From Aureivirga marina (GTDB lineage: Bacteria; Bacteroidota; Bacteroidia; Flavobacteriales; Flavobacteriaceae): 64,000 bases of DNA. The stretch spans positions 682,001-746,000 of the forward strand of contig NZ_JADPIB010000001.1 in the NCBI RefSeq assembly GCF_015767265.1. The letters run 5' to 3'. The position numbers and the translations under genes are program-made. Shown here one piece after another: positions 7,981 through 17,909 of this stretch. Under the pieces are notes generated by a model. That model saw only the letters and a list, made by a program, of their open reading frames with translations. It ran no database searches and was not told where the DNA came from. Every line of letters begins with the position of its first letter. The stretch's first letter is position 1.

Positions 7981-8609
7981 TTTTTAAATTCTATTTTCTC
8001 AAAAGAATATCCATTTTCTGCATAATAAGCAAGAACTTTAGGCAAAGCATATTTCATTCGTTTTTCTGCTTTTAAACTATCATGGAAAACAATAATACTA
8101 CCATTTTCTGTATTGTTTATCACATTTCGATAACATTCTTCTCCTGAAATTTTAATATCAAAATCTGCACTAATCACATCCCACATAATGATGTGATATT
8201 GCATTTTTTTTCTGATATATCTACTTTGGATATATTTCAATTTTCCATAAGGTGGTCGAAATAAATTTGAATCGATTTTCTTGGAAGCTTCTCTAATGTT
8301 TTTATAGTAATTTTTAGATAATGTTTTCCAACCATTAAAATGATTATTTGTATGATTTCCTACTGCATGACCTTCAGCTAAAATTTGTTTATAAATAGAT
8401 GGATTTGCTTCTACATTTTTCCCTAAACAAAAAAAAGTAGCTTTTGCATCGTATTTTTTCAACGTTTGCAAAACCCACTCTGTTATTTTTGGTGTTGGTC
8501 CATCATCAAAAGTGAGGTAAATCTTTTTTGATGATGTGTAAAAACTCCAAATTAATTTGTTTCCGAGTTTCTGAAGAAAATTTGGAGTTTTTACAACATA
8601 TAATTTCAT
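7977..8609 (-). CDS. Polysaccharide deacetylase (NodB-homology, CE4)
   Basis: A 210-residue protein with all five NodB motifs: TFDDGP, HTNNH (metal-binding H-x3-H), RPPYGK, a MWDVISADF region and IIVFHDS. CE4 enzymes remove N- or O-acetyl groups from peptidoglycan, chitin-like or exopolysaccharide substrates using a metal. There is no clear signal peptide, only a moderately hydrophobic N-terminus, so its location is uncertain. It is encoded directly downstream of the DUF2723 gene, sharing one base at the junction, which implies co-transcription and perhaps a shared envelope glycan. The substrate cannot be told from sequence. Confidence 0.88.
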   Translation of the reverse strand: MKLYVVKTPNFLQKLGNKLIWSFYTSSKKIYLTFDDGPTPKITEWVLQTLKKYDAKATFFCLGKNVEANPSIYKQILAEGHAVGNHTNNHFNGWKTLSKNYYKNIREASKKIDSNLFRPPYGKLKYIQSRYIRKKMQYHIIMWDVISADFDIKISGEECYRNVINNTENGSIIVFHDSLKAEKRMKYALPKVLAYYAENGYSFEKIEFKN

Positions 8610-11600
8610 TATTGGACTGAATTTAGTTTACTTTCTAAGATTTGCATATATTTTACAAATTCATCTTGTTGCTCTGAAGCATATTCCTTATCATCATATT
8701 CTCCAATTGCTTCCACTAAAGTATTGTATAAAACAATATTAGTTTCCATCTCATCGAATACTGAATTTATGAAATATTCATCAAATCTTGAATAATATTC
8801 TAAATTTTGTTGACATTTTTCAATTAATTTATCCGCTAAAGCTCTCGCCTTTTCTTTCTTACCTAAAATATAATAAGATTCTACATATCCTAATAATAAA
8901 GAATAATGACCAAATTTATCCACAGGCATTTTTTCTAAAGATAAATCTAAAATAGCTTCTGCTTCTTTCTTTTTATTTTCAATTGTAAATTGATCTGCAA
9001 GTCGAACCATTACAGTTCTGAAATTAATAGAATTTCTTCTTGATTCAGGATCTAAATAAATATTATCATCTGTTATATTTCTCCAATCCCATTTTTTCAC
9101 TTTTTCATAAAGTGATTCAGAATCAATTCTTCCCATTGTTAAAATACTTCCTTTATTTGGCGTATAAATAGGAACTAATTTAAATGCTAAACCATCTAAT
9201 TGTAAATAATCTTTCATCCAAATATATTCTTCAGCAGCACTAGCTCCACCAGTAAAATAAATCGGACGTTCCCAATTATTATTATTTATGATATCTAACA
9301 TTAAAATTCTATTCTTATAAATTCCTCTATCGTCAATTGTAATATCAATATAAGGAACAATTTTAGCAGAATCTTTTTCTGGAACAATATGATGTTCTAA
9401 AACAGCTTGTTTGTCAACTGGAATACGAATTCTATTCACAGGATAAGCTTTTTCCATATGCCCATTTTCTTCCTCAATATAGGTTCCTCTATTTTTACTT
9501 TCAATCCATTTCATAAATGTATTTAAAGTCATAATAGAATCTTTCACTCTTGGATCTGGAACATGATATGCAATTTCAAGAGAACCATATTTATATTGAT
9601 CATGAGTTAAACTCGAAGGAATTGGAGGAGCAGTAAACGTTTGACGTTTCATTTGATCAATATACCAATCTGTAGCAAAAAGGCTTGAATTAATCACTTT
9701 TACATCTCTTCTGTATCCTTCCACTTCTTGCATATACCAAAGTGGGAATGTATCATTATCTCCAATAGAGAATAAAATTGCATTTTCTTGACAAGAATCT
9801 AAATATGCTTTTGCATTTAATAAAGCTGTATAACGATTTGCTCTGTTATGATCATTCCAATTTTCTTTAGCCATTAAAGTAGGAACTAAAAATAAACAAA
9901 CCAAAGTTGTTCCAATAGCAAGAGCTTTTTTAGGCATTTTATTTTTGAATTGTTCATAAATAGCAAGCACACCAAATCCGACCCAAATTGCAAATACATA
10001 GAACGATCCAACATAAGAATAATCACGTTCTCTTGGCTCAAATGCTTTTTGATTAACGTAGAATACAATTGCCAAACTCATAAAAATGAAGAAAATAAAC
10101 AATGTATAGAAATCTTTCGGATTACGTTTTAAATGGAATAATAAACCAATTAATCCAAGAATTAAAGGTAAACCGTAATACGTATTTCTTCCTTTATTAT
10201 TTTTAACATCATCTGGTAAATTACTTTGTGTTCCTAAACGGAAACTATCAATTGCGTTAATTCCTGTCAACCAATTTCCATTATGAATATCCAATCTTCC
10301 TTGAATATCATTTTGTTTTCCAACAAAATTCCACATGAAATAACGAACATACATGTAACTAAATTGGTAAGAAATCATGTATTTTAAATTCTCTCCAAAA
10401 GTAGGCTTTCGAATAGCATTTTTAGGAATTCCAGCAATTGCTTTATAGTTATCAATTGCAGCAGGATTTGTCATCCTTGGCATAAATCCTTTATATTTTG
10501 AACTGAAATTTGGTTTTGCATTTTCGTAATTATTTACGATTACATATTTTCCAGTTTTTTCATTTTTTTCATACTTTGGTTTATCATCAATATATGGTTC
10601 ACTTTTATCCAATTCTTGACCATAAACGTAGTTATAATATTTTCCGTAGAAAACATTTGCATCTCCATATTGTTCACGATTATAATAAGCTAAAAGCTCA
10701 CGTGCACTTGATGGATTATTTTCATTAATAGTTGTATTTGCATTTGCACGAATTGGAATCATCATCCAAGAAGAGAAACCGATCATGGTAAATAATACAC
10801 ATAAAATCGCTGTATTTGCAGTTACTAAACTTTTCTTTCTTGTATATTTTAAACCAAAAACAAAAGCAGCAATTAAAATTAATCCTGCGATAATAGTTCC
10901 TGAATTAAATGGTAAACCAACTGTATTTACAAAGAATAATTCGCTTGCACTAAAGAAAACTAAAGTATAAGGGAATAAGAATTTAAATACAAAAGCAAGA
11001 ACTAAAACAGCTAAAATGTTACCGATAATAAATTGAGGAATTGTAATTGTTTTATATTTTTTGAAGTAAAAAACAAATACAACAGCAGGAATTACCAATA
11101 AAGAAAGTAAGTGAACTCCAAACGAAAGTCCAATTACAAAACTAATTAGTAATATCCACATATTTCCTCTTGGTTTATCAAAATTTTCTTCCCATTTAAG
11201 CGCTAACCAAAACAGGGAAGCAGTTACAAATGAAGACATTGCATACACCTCTGCTTCTACTGCATTAAACCAAAAACTATCTGAAAAAGTAAAAGTCAAA
11301 GCACCAATTGCTGCACTTCCAACAACAGCCAAACCTGTACTATCAAATACTTTATCTTTATCAATTGTTACCATTTTTCTTGCAAGAAGTGAAATTGTCC
11401 AAAACAAGAATAAAATAGTAAAAGCACTGGCAATTGCTGACATCATATTTACCATATAGGCAACATGTGTAGAATCACTAGCAAACATCGCAAAAAATGC
11501 TCCCAACATCTGATACATTGGCGAACCAGGTGGATGTCCGATTGATAAATTTACTGAAGTAGAAATATACTCTCCACTATCCCAAAAACTTACTGTTGGT

Positions 11601-11689
11601 TCTAATGTTGACACAAAAGTGAATAATGCAACTAAAAACACTAACCAACCAACAAGATTGTTTAACTTTTTAAAGGTGAATGAATTCAT
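8609..11689 (-). CDS. DUF2723 family polytopic membrane protein (GT-C-like)
   Basis: A 1026-residue protein. The first half has about ten to twelve membrane helices; the C-terminal half (about residues 560-1026) is a soluble region with TPR-like helices at the end. The N-terminal loop contains the DUF2723 signature DSGEY...GHPPGSP, which resembles the acidic active-site loop of GT-C glycosyltransferases. The eukaryotic DUF2723 protein TMEM260 is an O-mannosyltransferase. In Bacteroidota these proteins may therefore act in protein or surface glycosylation, which is an inference here. It lies directly upstream of the polysaccharide deacetylase in the same operon. Confidence 0.85.
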   Translation of the reverse strand: MNSFTFKKLNNLVGWLVFLVALFTFVSTLEPTVSFWDSGEYISTSVNLSIGHPPGSPMYQMLGAFFAMFASDSTHVAYMVNMMSAIASAFTILFLFWTISLLARKMVTIDKDKVFDSTGLAVVGSAAIGALTFTFSDSFWFNAVEAEVYAMSSFVTASLFWLALKWEENFDKPRGNMWILLISFVIGLSFGVHLLSLLVIPAVVFVFYFKKYKTITIPQFIIGNILAVLVLAFVFKFLFPYTLVFFSASELFFVNTVGLPFNSGTIIAGLILIAAFVFGLKYTRKKSLVTANTAILCVLFTMIGFSSWMMIPIRANANTTINENNPSSARELLAYYNREQYGDANVFYGKYYNYVYGQELDKSEPYIDDKPKYEKNEKTGKYVIVNNYENAKPNFSSKYKGFMPRMTNPAAIDNYKAIAGIPKNAIRKPTFGENLKYMISYQFSYMYVRYFMWNFVGKQNDIQGRLDIHNGNWLTGINAIDSFRLGTQSNLPDDVKNNKGRNTYYGLPLILGLIGLLFHLKRNPKDFYTLFIFFIFMSLAIVFYVNQKAFEPRERDYSYVGSFYVFAIWVGFGVLAIYEQFKNKMPKKALAIGTTLVCLFLVPTLMAKENWNDHNRANRYTALLNAKAYLDSCQENAILFSIGDNDTFPLWYMQEVEGYRRDVKVINSSLFATDWYIDQMKRQTFTAPPIPSSLTHDQYKYGSLEIAYHVPDPRVKDSIMTLNTFMKWIESKNRGTYIEEENGHMEKAYPVNRIRIPVDKQAVLEHHIVPEKDSAKIVPYIDITIDDRGIYKNRILMLDIINNNNWERPIYFTGGASAAEEYIWMKDYLQLDGLAFKLVPIYTPNKGSILTMGRIDSESLYEKVKKWDWRNITDDNIYLDPESRRNSINFRTVMVRLADQFTIENKKKEAEAILDLSLEKMPVDKFGHYSLLLGYVESYYILGKKEKARALADKLIEKCQQNLEYYSRFDEYFINSVFDEMETNIVLYNTLVEAIGEYDDKEYASEQQDEFVKYMQILESKLNSVQ

Positions 11690-11892
11690 AGTTTATTTTA
11701 AATATATGCGAATTTAAAAATATTATGCTAATTAAAAGACCTCAATATTAGTAAAATTATTGAAGAAACAATTTTTTAATAAAACAATTATAAATGATTT
11801 TTATTTCAATTTATCTTAAAGTTAAAGAATTAACTAATTATTAAGAAATTTAAATTTATTTAAAAAAGAAAAGAGAGATTTTAATAACCTCT

Positions 11893-12597
11893 CTATAAAT
11901 TAATTTCTTCTTTCTCTTCATGAATGACATCTTCATAAAGCATCGAAACCTCATCTTCATTTTTGACTACCGAAGTAATACTCACAGTTTCAACATAAGG
12001 TCGATACATAAAAATGGATGTTCCTTTTTGTCCTAAATCTTTTCTATGATGAAAATTTAAAATCGATTCTTGCGTAAATTCAGGATTTTCTTTTAGCCAA
12101 TTCTCAAACCAAGTTTTTCTATCTTCTTTCATTTCTTCTGTATATAAAGTTGCCGAAGACCAAATTCTTGGTGTATCTTTTAGTTTGCTAAAATATTTCG
12201 TTTCACCATCCCAAACCAATTCGAATGCTTTTCTTTCTGAAGACCAATCTACAATGATTAAAGTAAAAGGTTCAATATCATGAAAGTCAAAATTTTCCAC
12301 ATAAGTTTCTAAATCATCTGCTTTCAAAATATTTTTCACCACAATTCCTCTACTCATTCTATAAGCATCTTTTCTTGAGTGTTTCTCAAAAGCACCATTT
12401 AATAAACAAGCAAGCCTTTGTTTTTCACTCATTCCAATCCAAGTTCCACCAGCAAATTCATCTTTTGGAAAAACCAATTTCACATCTTCTTCCGAATATT
12501 CTTTCGGAAAAAATGTCTTTCTATTCGGTTGCTCATCTCTACTAGAAGTTAAAATAAAATCCGAGTCAGATAATGGCAAAAAAGTTACTGTACACAT
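11893..12597 (-). CDS. NRDE (TANGO2-like) family protein
   Basis: A 234-residue protein starting MCTVTFLP with a TSSRDEQPNRKT segment, the variant here of the NRDE signature that defines the family. Further conserved pieces are FAGGTWIGMSEKQRLACLLNG and a C-terminal STSIF-like piece (KGTSIFMY). The family has an N-terminal-nucleophile-like fold, with Cys2 exposed after Met removal. Eukaryotic TANGO2 is linked to haem and lipid metabolism, but the bacterial role is unknown. It stands alone between the DUF2723 gene (a 200-base AT-rich gap) and divergently transcribed pruA. Confidence 0.82.
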   Translation of the reverse strand: MCTVTFLPLSDSDFILTSSRDEQPNRKTFFPKEYSEEDVKLVFPKDEFAGGTWIGMSEKQRLACLLNGAFEKHSRKDAYRMSRGIVVKNILKADDLETYVENFDFHDIEPFTLIIVDWSSERKAFELVWDGETKYFSKLKDTPRIWSSATLYTEEMKEDRKTWFENWLKENPEFTQESILNFHHRKDLGQKGTSIFMYRPYVETVSITSVVKNEDEVSMLYEDVIHEEKEEINL

Positions 12598-12683
12598 TCT
12601 TTTTATTTTAAAGCAAAAATAACGCTTTTATTATTAAATTTACACCACTTTAATTTTTGATAATTTATTAAATAAATATAATT

Positions 12684-14309
12684 ATGGCTAACGCATTTTT
12701 TAATGTTCCAACGGCAGTAAATGAGCCAGTTAAATCATACGCTCCTGGAACTCCAGAAAGAGAAGAACTTTTAGCTATGTACAAAAAAATGTACAACGAA
12801 CAAGTAGAAGTTCCATTATACATCGGAAAAGAAGAAATCAAAACAGGAGATACTGCTACAATGCATCCTCCACACGATCATAAACATGTATTAGGAACTT
12901 ATCACAAAGCTTCAAAAGAGCATGTTGAATTAGCAATCGAAAAAGCGTTAGCTGCAAAAGAAGAGTGGGCTAATACTTCTTGGGAGCACAGAGCTTCTAT
13001 CTTCATAAAAGCTGCAGAACTTTTAGCTGGACCATACAGAGCTAAAATGAATGCTGCAACGATGCTAGCACAATCTAAGAATGTTTTCCAAGCAGAAATC
13101 GATGCTGCATGTGAAATGATTGACTTCTTTAGATTCAATGCACAATTCATGACAGATATTTACAAAAACCAACCAGAATCTGCTCCAGGAATGTGGAACA
13201 GAATGGAATACCGTCCATTAGAAGGTTTTGTATATGCTGTTTCTCCTTTTAACTTTACTTCTATTGCTGCAAATTTATTTGCTTCACCAGCAATGATGGG
13301 GAATGTTTGTGTTTGGAAACCGTCTGATCACCAAATTTATTCTGCAAAAGTAATTGTTGACTTATTTAAAGAAGCTGGATTACCTGACGGAGTTGTAACT
13401 GTTGTTTATGGAGATCCTGTAATGATTACAGATACAGTAATGACACACAAAGAATTCTCTGGAATTCACTTTACTGGTTCAACTAGTATCTTTAAAAGCT
13501 TATGGAAAAAAGCTGGAGAAAACATGGATGTTTACAGAACTTACCCAAGAATCGTAGGAGAAACTGGAGGAAAAGATTTCATCTGGTCACATCCTTCTGC
13601 TAACATGGAAGAAGTTGGAACTGCAATTATCCGTGGAGCTTTCGAATACCAAGGACAAAAATGTTCTGCTGCTTCAAGAGCTTACGTTCCTGCTAGCCAA
13701 TGGGATTCAATGAAAGCTTTCTTGGAAAGAGAAATTGCTACAATTAAAATGGGAAGCCCAGAAGATCCAAGTAACTTTATGAATGCTGTAATCCATGAAG
13801 GATCTTTTGACAAGTTAGCTTCTTATATTGATGGAGCAAAAGCTGCTGATGATGCAGAAATTATTATTGGAGGTGGATATGATAAATCTGTAGGATATTT
13901 CGTTGAGCCAACAGTTATTGTTACTTCTAATCCACAATATACTACAATGTGTACAGAGTTATTTGGACCTGTAATTACAATTTATGTATATGAAGATGCT
14001 GATTGGAAAGAAATCTTAAAAACTGTAGATGCTACTTCTGATTATGCTTTAACTGGAGCTATTTTCTCTAAAGACAGATATGCAATTGAATATGCTTGTA
14101 AAGCTTTAGAAAACGCTGCTGGAAACTTCTATATTAATGACAAACCTACTGGAGCTGTTGTAGGACAACAACCATTTGGAGGAGCAAGAGGTTCAGGAAC
14201 TAATGATAAAGCTGGATCTGTTTGGAACTTATTAAGATGGGTTTCTAATAGAACTATCAAAGAAACATTTGTACCACCAACAGATTACAGATACCCATTC
14301 TTAGGATAA
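12684..14309 (+). CDS. pruA: L-glutamate gamma-semialdehyde (1-pyrroline-5-carboxylate) dehydrogenase
   Basis: A 541-residue aldehyde dehydrogenase of the stand-alone P5CDH type. Visible motifs are VSPFNFTS, VWKPSDHQIYSAK (NAD site), FTGSTSIFKSLWK, VGETGGKDF (general-base glutamate), YQGQKCSAASRAY (catalytic cysteine) and ELFGPVITIYVY. It oxidises glutamate semialdehyde from proline or ornithine to glutamate, reducing NAD+. No proline dehydrogenase gene is present in the window. The codon choice looks more regular than in neighbouring genes, which would suit high expression. A strong terminator follows. Confidence 0.95.
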   Translation: MANAFFNVPTAVNEPVKSYAPGTPEREELLAMYKKMYNEQVEVPLYIGKEEIKTGDTATMHPPHDHKHVLGTYHKASKEHVELAIEKALAAKEEWANTSWEHRASIFIKAAELLAGPYRAKMNAATMLAQSKNVFQAEIDAACEMIDFFRFNAQFMTDIYKNQPESAPGMWNRMEYRPLEGFVYAVSPFNFTSIAANLFASPAMMGNVCVWKPSDHQIYSAKVIVDLFKEAGLPDGVVTVVYGDPVMITDTVMTHKEFSGIHFTGSTSIFKSLWKKAGENMDVYRTYPRIVGETGGKDFIWSHPSANMEEVGTAIIRGAFEYQGQKCSAASRAYVPASQWDSMKAFLEREIATIKMGSPEDPSNFMNAVIHEGSFDKLASYIDGAKAADDAEIIIGGGYDKSVGYFVEPTVIVTSNPQYTTMCTELFGPVITIYVYEDADWKEILKTVDATSDYALTGAIFSKDRYAIEYACKALENAAGNFYINDKPTGAVVGQQPFGGARGSGTNDKAGSVWNLLRWVSNRTIKETFVPPTDYRYPFLG

Positions 14310-14331
14310 TTCTTAGAAAAGTATAAAAAAC

Positions 14332-14359
14332 AAAAAAGCTCGCAAATGCGAGCTTTTTT
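14332..14359. terminator. Bidirectional terminator between pruA and the Omp28-like gene
   Basis: Perfect 12-base inverted repeat AAAAAAGCTCGC / GCGAGCTTTTTT with the loop AAAT. It has A- and T-runs on both sides, so it can serve both convergent genes. Confidence 0.9.
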
Positions 14360-14392
14360 ACTATGAAGAGATGTCAAAAAATGTCTCTCCAA

Positions 14393-15418
14393 TTAATCAA
14401 ACACTTTATTTTCTCCAATTTTTGCACTTTGTGCATTGATTACTTTATTGTTTGAATCAACTACAAATGCAACAATTGATATATTTTCTGCTTTTTCAAT
14501 ATTTCCTGGAACAGCTTGGTTAAATTGTCTAACATATAAATCTCCAACAGACTGTGCTTCCATTGAATCACCAAATAAATCAGTTAATGACTTTTTCATT
14601 ACATCATTATGCTCATAATCTAAAATTGGACTTTCACCGTTATAGTATGAAGAATAATTTGTTTGCGAATAAATTAATTTATTCTCTAATAAATAAACAA
14701 CAATTTTAGTATCTGCTACATTTTCAGCAAATGCAACTTTAACATCAATTGAAATATTATTGTTTTCTAAAGAAGAATTAATTGCTAAACCTAATTTTGG
14801 AGTTTGATTTAATGGTCCTTCTAACTCTTCTGGAGTTTTTGACCAAGAATTCCCTCTATTTACATAAGCTTTAGGATATCCTGTTCCTGGACTAATTCCA
14901 TGGAATTCTTCAAGATCAGTTAAACGCTCATAAGCCATTACATCACCTCCTCTACCATGAATTGCAATTGGGATAATATTTGAATTATCTTCTACAACTT
15001 CATGTAATTTATATGCCATATCAACACAGTATCCACACCATGTTCCAGTAAATTCTTCAATCGTAATTTTTTGTGTAAAACTTGTTGGAAGTTCTTCAAT
15101 CACGTTTAACTGTATTGTTTGCGTTCTAATTCCTTCATGTTTTGCATAAACATTGAAAGTTCCAACTTCCGTAGGTGTAAAAGTTTTTCCTTGAATTAAT
15201 TCTTCATTAATATAGTATGTAGAATTATCTGTATAGTTTTCTCCTTTTTCACTCATTACTGAAAATTCAAAAGAAGAACCTGAATTTAGGTTTATTGTTT
15301 CTTCATTAGAGTTCAAAATTAGCTCTGTATATTCTACAGGCTCTTCTTCCTCACATGAAAAGGCAATCAAAATAAAGAAACACGCCATTATTTTGTTAAA
15401 AGTAGATGGTAATTTCAT
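14393..15418 (-). CDS. Omp28-like lipoprotein with thioredoxin-type CGYC motif
   Basis: A 341-residue exported protein. It has a lipoprotein signal peptide with a lipobox ending IAFSC (Cys22), an acidic linker, an Ig-like beta domain at about 30-110, and a thioredoxin-like domain beginning IEEFTGTWCGYCVDM with the redox pair C128/C131. A beta-rich C-terminal domain follows. This matches the Omp28-related outer-membrane family of Bacteroidota, known from Porphyromonas. Apart from the signal and lipid cysteines, C128 and C131 are the only cysteines. It is divergent from a TlpA-like thioredoxin and a DUF6029 gene, which suggests work on envelope thiols. Confidence 0.85.
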   Translation of the reverse strand: MKLPSTFNKIMACFFILIAFSCEEEEPVEYTELILNSNEETINLNSGSSFEFSVMSEKGENYTDNSTYYINEELIQGKTFTPTEVGTFNVYAKHEGIRTQTIQLNVIEELPTSFTQKITIEEFTGTWCGYCVDMAYKLHEVVEDNSNIIPIAIHGRGGDVMAYERLTDLEEFHGISPGTGYPKAYVNRGNSWSKTPEELEGPLNQTPKLGLAINSSLENNNISIDVKVAFAENVADTKIVVYLLENKLIYSQTNYSSYYNGESPILDYEHNDVMKKSLTDLFGDSMEAQSVGDLYVRQFNQAVPGNIEKAENISIVAFVVDSNNKVINAQSAKIGENKVFD

Positions 15419-15593
15419 ATTGACGAATATTTAAAGTTGTAATATTTTTATTAAAAACGATTCAAATATATATTATTTAATAATAAATAATACTAATAAT
15501 TTTAAAATTCACTTAATTTTTATCAAAATTATTCGTTTAATTATATGTTAATTTTTTATAATTGCATACTAATTAAATTTAAAACTCTAGTTT

Positions 15594-16079
15594 ATGAAAA
15601 AAATTATCCTTTTTGCATTCTTTATAGCCTTTACAAGTTATATGAGTGCACAGAACTCTCTTCCACAAATTTCTCTTAAAAATTTAAAAGGTGAAACTGT
15701 AGATATTAAAAGTCTAGAAAAAGATGGTTTGGTTATGATTAATTTCTGGGCGACTTGGTGTGGGCCTTGTGTAAAAGAACTTAACGCTTTAAGCGAAGAA
15801 TACGATGAAATTGTTGAAGATACTAAAGTGAAAATTGTTGCAGTTTCAATTGATGACGCTAGAACAGCTCCAAGAGTAAATGCTTTCGTAAATGGAAAAG
15901 GTTGGCCTTTTGATGTATTATTAGATTCAAATAGTGATTTAAAAAGAGCGATGAATGTTGGAAATGTACCTCACGTTTTTATCATCAAAAATGGAAAAAT
16001 CGTTTATAGCCACTCTGGATATACAGAAGGTGCAGAATATGAATTAATCGAAAAATTAGAAGAACTTTCTAAATCATAA
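15594..16079 (+). CDS. TlpA/ResA-like periplasmic thioredoxin
   Basis: A 161-residue protein with a cleavable signal peptide (residues 1-19, ending YMSAQ) and a thioredoxin fold carrying WCGPC, C56 and C59, in NFWATWCGPCVKELN. The cis-proline region GNVPHVFIIKNG is present. C56 and C59 are its only cysteines. Proteins of this type reduce or shuffle disulfides of specific envelope clients, classically in cytochrome c maturation. It lies five bases before the DUF6029 gene, so the two are co-transcribed, and is divergent from the Omp28-like lipoprotein gene. Confidence 0.9.
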   Translation: MKKIILFAFFIAFTSYMSAQNSLPQISLKNLKGETVDIKSLEKDGLVMINFWATWCGPCVKELNALSEEYDEIVEDTKVKIVAVSIDDARTAPRVNAFVNGKGWPFDVLLDSNSDLKRAMNVGNVPHVFIIKNGKIVYSHSGYTEGAEYELIEKLEELSKS

Positions 16080-16084
16080 TATTG

Positions 16085-17809
16085 ATGAATTTAAAATTAA
16101 AACAATTAATCCCAGCTTGCATATTAGGAATCTCTACTCTTACAACAGCCCAAGAATTAGGTAACATCTCAGGAAGTTTTGAATCAACTACACAACATTA
16201 TAATAATGATGATGCTATTGGTGCTAACTTCGATAATGTTGACAAATGGGGGTCAAATAATTATTTGAAACTAGATTATAATTACGATAATATTTATGCT
16301 GGACTTCAGTATGAAGCTTATGTACCTGCTTTATATGGATTTGATCCAGATGGAAGCTTCGAAGGTGAAGCTGTAGCAAGTTATTATTTAGCTTATGAAA
16401 AAGAAAAATTTGGTGTACGAGGAGGATTTATCTATGACCAATTTGGTAGTGGTCTGATATTTCGTTCTTGGGAAGATAGACAAATTGGTATTAACAACGC
16501 TGTAAAAGGTGTTCGAGCATATATCAATTTTGATGATATTTTAAATGTAAAAACTGTCTACGGTAGACAAAGAAAAAATTTAAAAGAAACTGGTACTGGA
16601 GTTGTACGTGGTGTAGATGCAGAAGTAAATTTAAACAATTTGACAAAGCTTAACGGAAAATGGAAATTCAACGTTGGAGCTAGTGTTGTTGATCGTTATG
16701 AAGGAGGATATTCTGGACCTATTGAAGATTTTCCATCAAATGTTACTGCTTATTCTTTAAGATTTAATGCAACAAATGGTTCTATTTATTTTGATGCTGA
16801 ATATGTAGGAAAAAGTAAAGATGCTTATGTAACTTTAGAACCACAAATTGAAGTAACTGATTTCTTTTTTGATGGAAATGCTTTTTTAGCAAACCTTGGA
16901 TATTCTAGAAAAGGATTTGGAATTAACGCTACTTTCAGAAGAATGCAATTTATGAATTTCCGCTCTGAAAGAATTGCTCAAAATAATTCTTTAATTGTTA
17001 ACTATGTTCCTGCTTTGACAAAACAACATGATTATAGCCTAACTAATATTTATGTTTATGCTGCACAATCAAATTTTATTTTATCAAAGAAACATGCAGT
17101 AACAGGAGAAATAGGAGGACAAATTGATATTTATTATACAATTCCTAAAGGAACTTTTCTTGGAGGAAAATATGGTACTAAAATTGCCATTAATGCTTCA
17201 CAATGGAACGGTTTAGTTAACAATGGTTTCTTAAGATTTGAAGACAACAAATTAGTGGAAGCTGATGTTGACAATGAACTATTAAAGCTTGGAGAAAGAT
17301 ATTTCCAAGATATCAATATCGAAATTTATAAAAAATGGAACCGTAAATGGAAATCTACTGTTGCATTTTTAAATGGATACTATAATAATACTGTTTTAAA
17401 AGGTGGTCCTGGATCTGGTGGTGTTGTAAAAACACAAATTGCTGTTGCAGATGTAACTTACAATTTCACAAGAAGAAGTGCTCTTAGAGTAGAAGGTCAA
17501 CACATGTGGGCTGATGATAGTACAGGAGATTGGGCTGCTGCAACTGTAGAATATACTTTTGCTCCAAAATGGTCTATTTATGCTGCCGATATGTATAATT
17601 ATGGTAATAAAAAACCAGAAGGTTCAAATGAACCAGATAACCAATTCCAAGTTCATTATTATAATTTTGGAATGAGCTACACGAAAGGTTCTACTCGTTT
17701 TGCAGCTAGTTATGGAAGACAAAGAGCAGGATTATTATGTGTAGGAGGAGTTTGTAGAGTTGTACCAGCTTCTACTGGACTTACATTAACATTGAACACT
17801 ACTTTCTAA
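16085..17809 (+). CDS. DUF6029 family outer-membrane-like beta protein
   Basis: A 574-residue protein with a signal peptide ending TTAQ and a mature chain of alternating aromatic and polar beta strands, ending LTLTLNTTF. The C-terminal Phe strand is typical of outer-membrane beta barrels. I chose the ATG at 16085; an adjacent TTG at 16082 would add one residue. The mature chain has only two cysteines, about residues 552 and 557 (CVGGVC), in the last hairpin. Co-transcription with the TlpA-like gene hints that this disulfide is the client. It matches DUF6029, whose function is not established. Confidence 0.8.
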   Translation: MNLKLKQLIPACILGISTLTTAQELGNISGSFESTTQHYNNDDAIGANFDNVDKWGSNNYLKLDYNYDNIYAGLQYEAYVPALYGFDPDGSFEGEAVASYYLAYEKEKFGVRGGFIYDQFGSGLIFRSWEDRQIGINNAVKGVRAYINFDDILNVKTVYGRQRKNLKETGTGVVRGVDAEVNLNNLTKLNGKWKFNVGASVVDRYEGGYSGPIEDFPSNVTAYSLRFNATNGSIYFDAEYVGKSKDAYVTLEPQIEVTDFFFDGNAFLANLGYSRKGFGINATFRRMQFMNFRSERIAQNNSLIVNYVPALTKQHDYSLTNIYVYAAQSNFILSKKHAVTGEIGGQIDIYYTIPKGTFLGGKYGTKIAINASQWNGLVNNGFLRFEDNKLVEADVDNELLKLGERYFQDINIEIYKKWNRKWKSTVAFLNGYYNNTVLKGGPGSGGVVKTQIAVADVTYNFTRRSALRVEGQHMWADDSTGDWAAATVEYTFAPKWSIYAADMYNYGNKKPEGSNEPDNQFQVHYYNFGMSYTKGSTRFAASYGRQRAGLLCVGGVCRVVPASTGLTLTLNTTF

Positions 17810-17836
17810 ATTATTTAGATATTTACTATTTTTTTT

Positions 17837-17864
17837 AAAATCCTCAGTTTTCTGGGGATTTTTT
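17837..17864 (+). terminator. Terminator after the DUF6029 gene
   Basis: Inverted repeat AAAATCCTCAG / CTGGGGATTTT (one G-U pair) with the loop TTTT, then a T-run, about 30 bases after the stop codon. Confidence 0.8.
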
Positions 17865-17871
17865 ATTGCAT

Positions 17872-17900
17872 AAAAAAAGCCTGATAAAAATATCAGGCTT
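17872..17900 (-). terminator. Terminator of the tRNA-Asn transcript
   Basis: Ten-base perfect stem AAGCCTGATA / TATCAGGCTT with a run of seven T residues on the minus strand. It begins ten bases after the 3' end of the tRNA. Confidence 0.85.
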
Positions 17901-17909
17901 CAATTTTTG

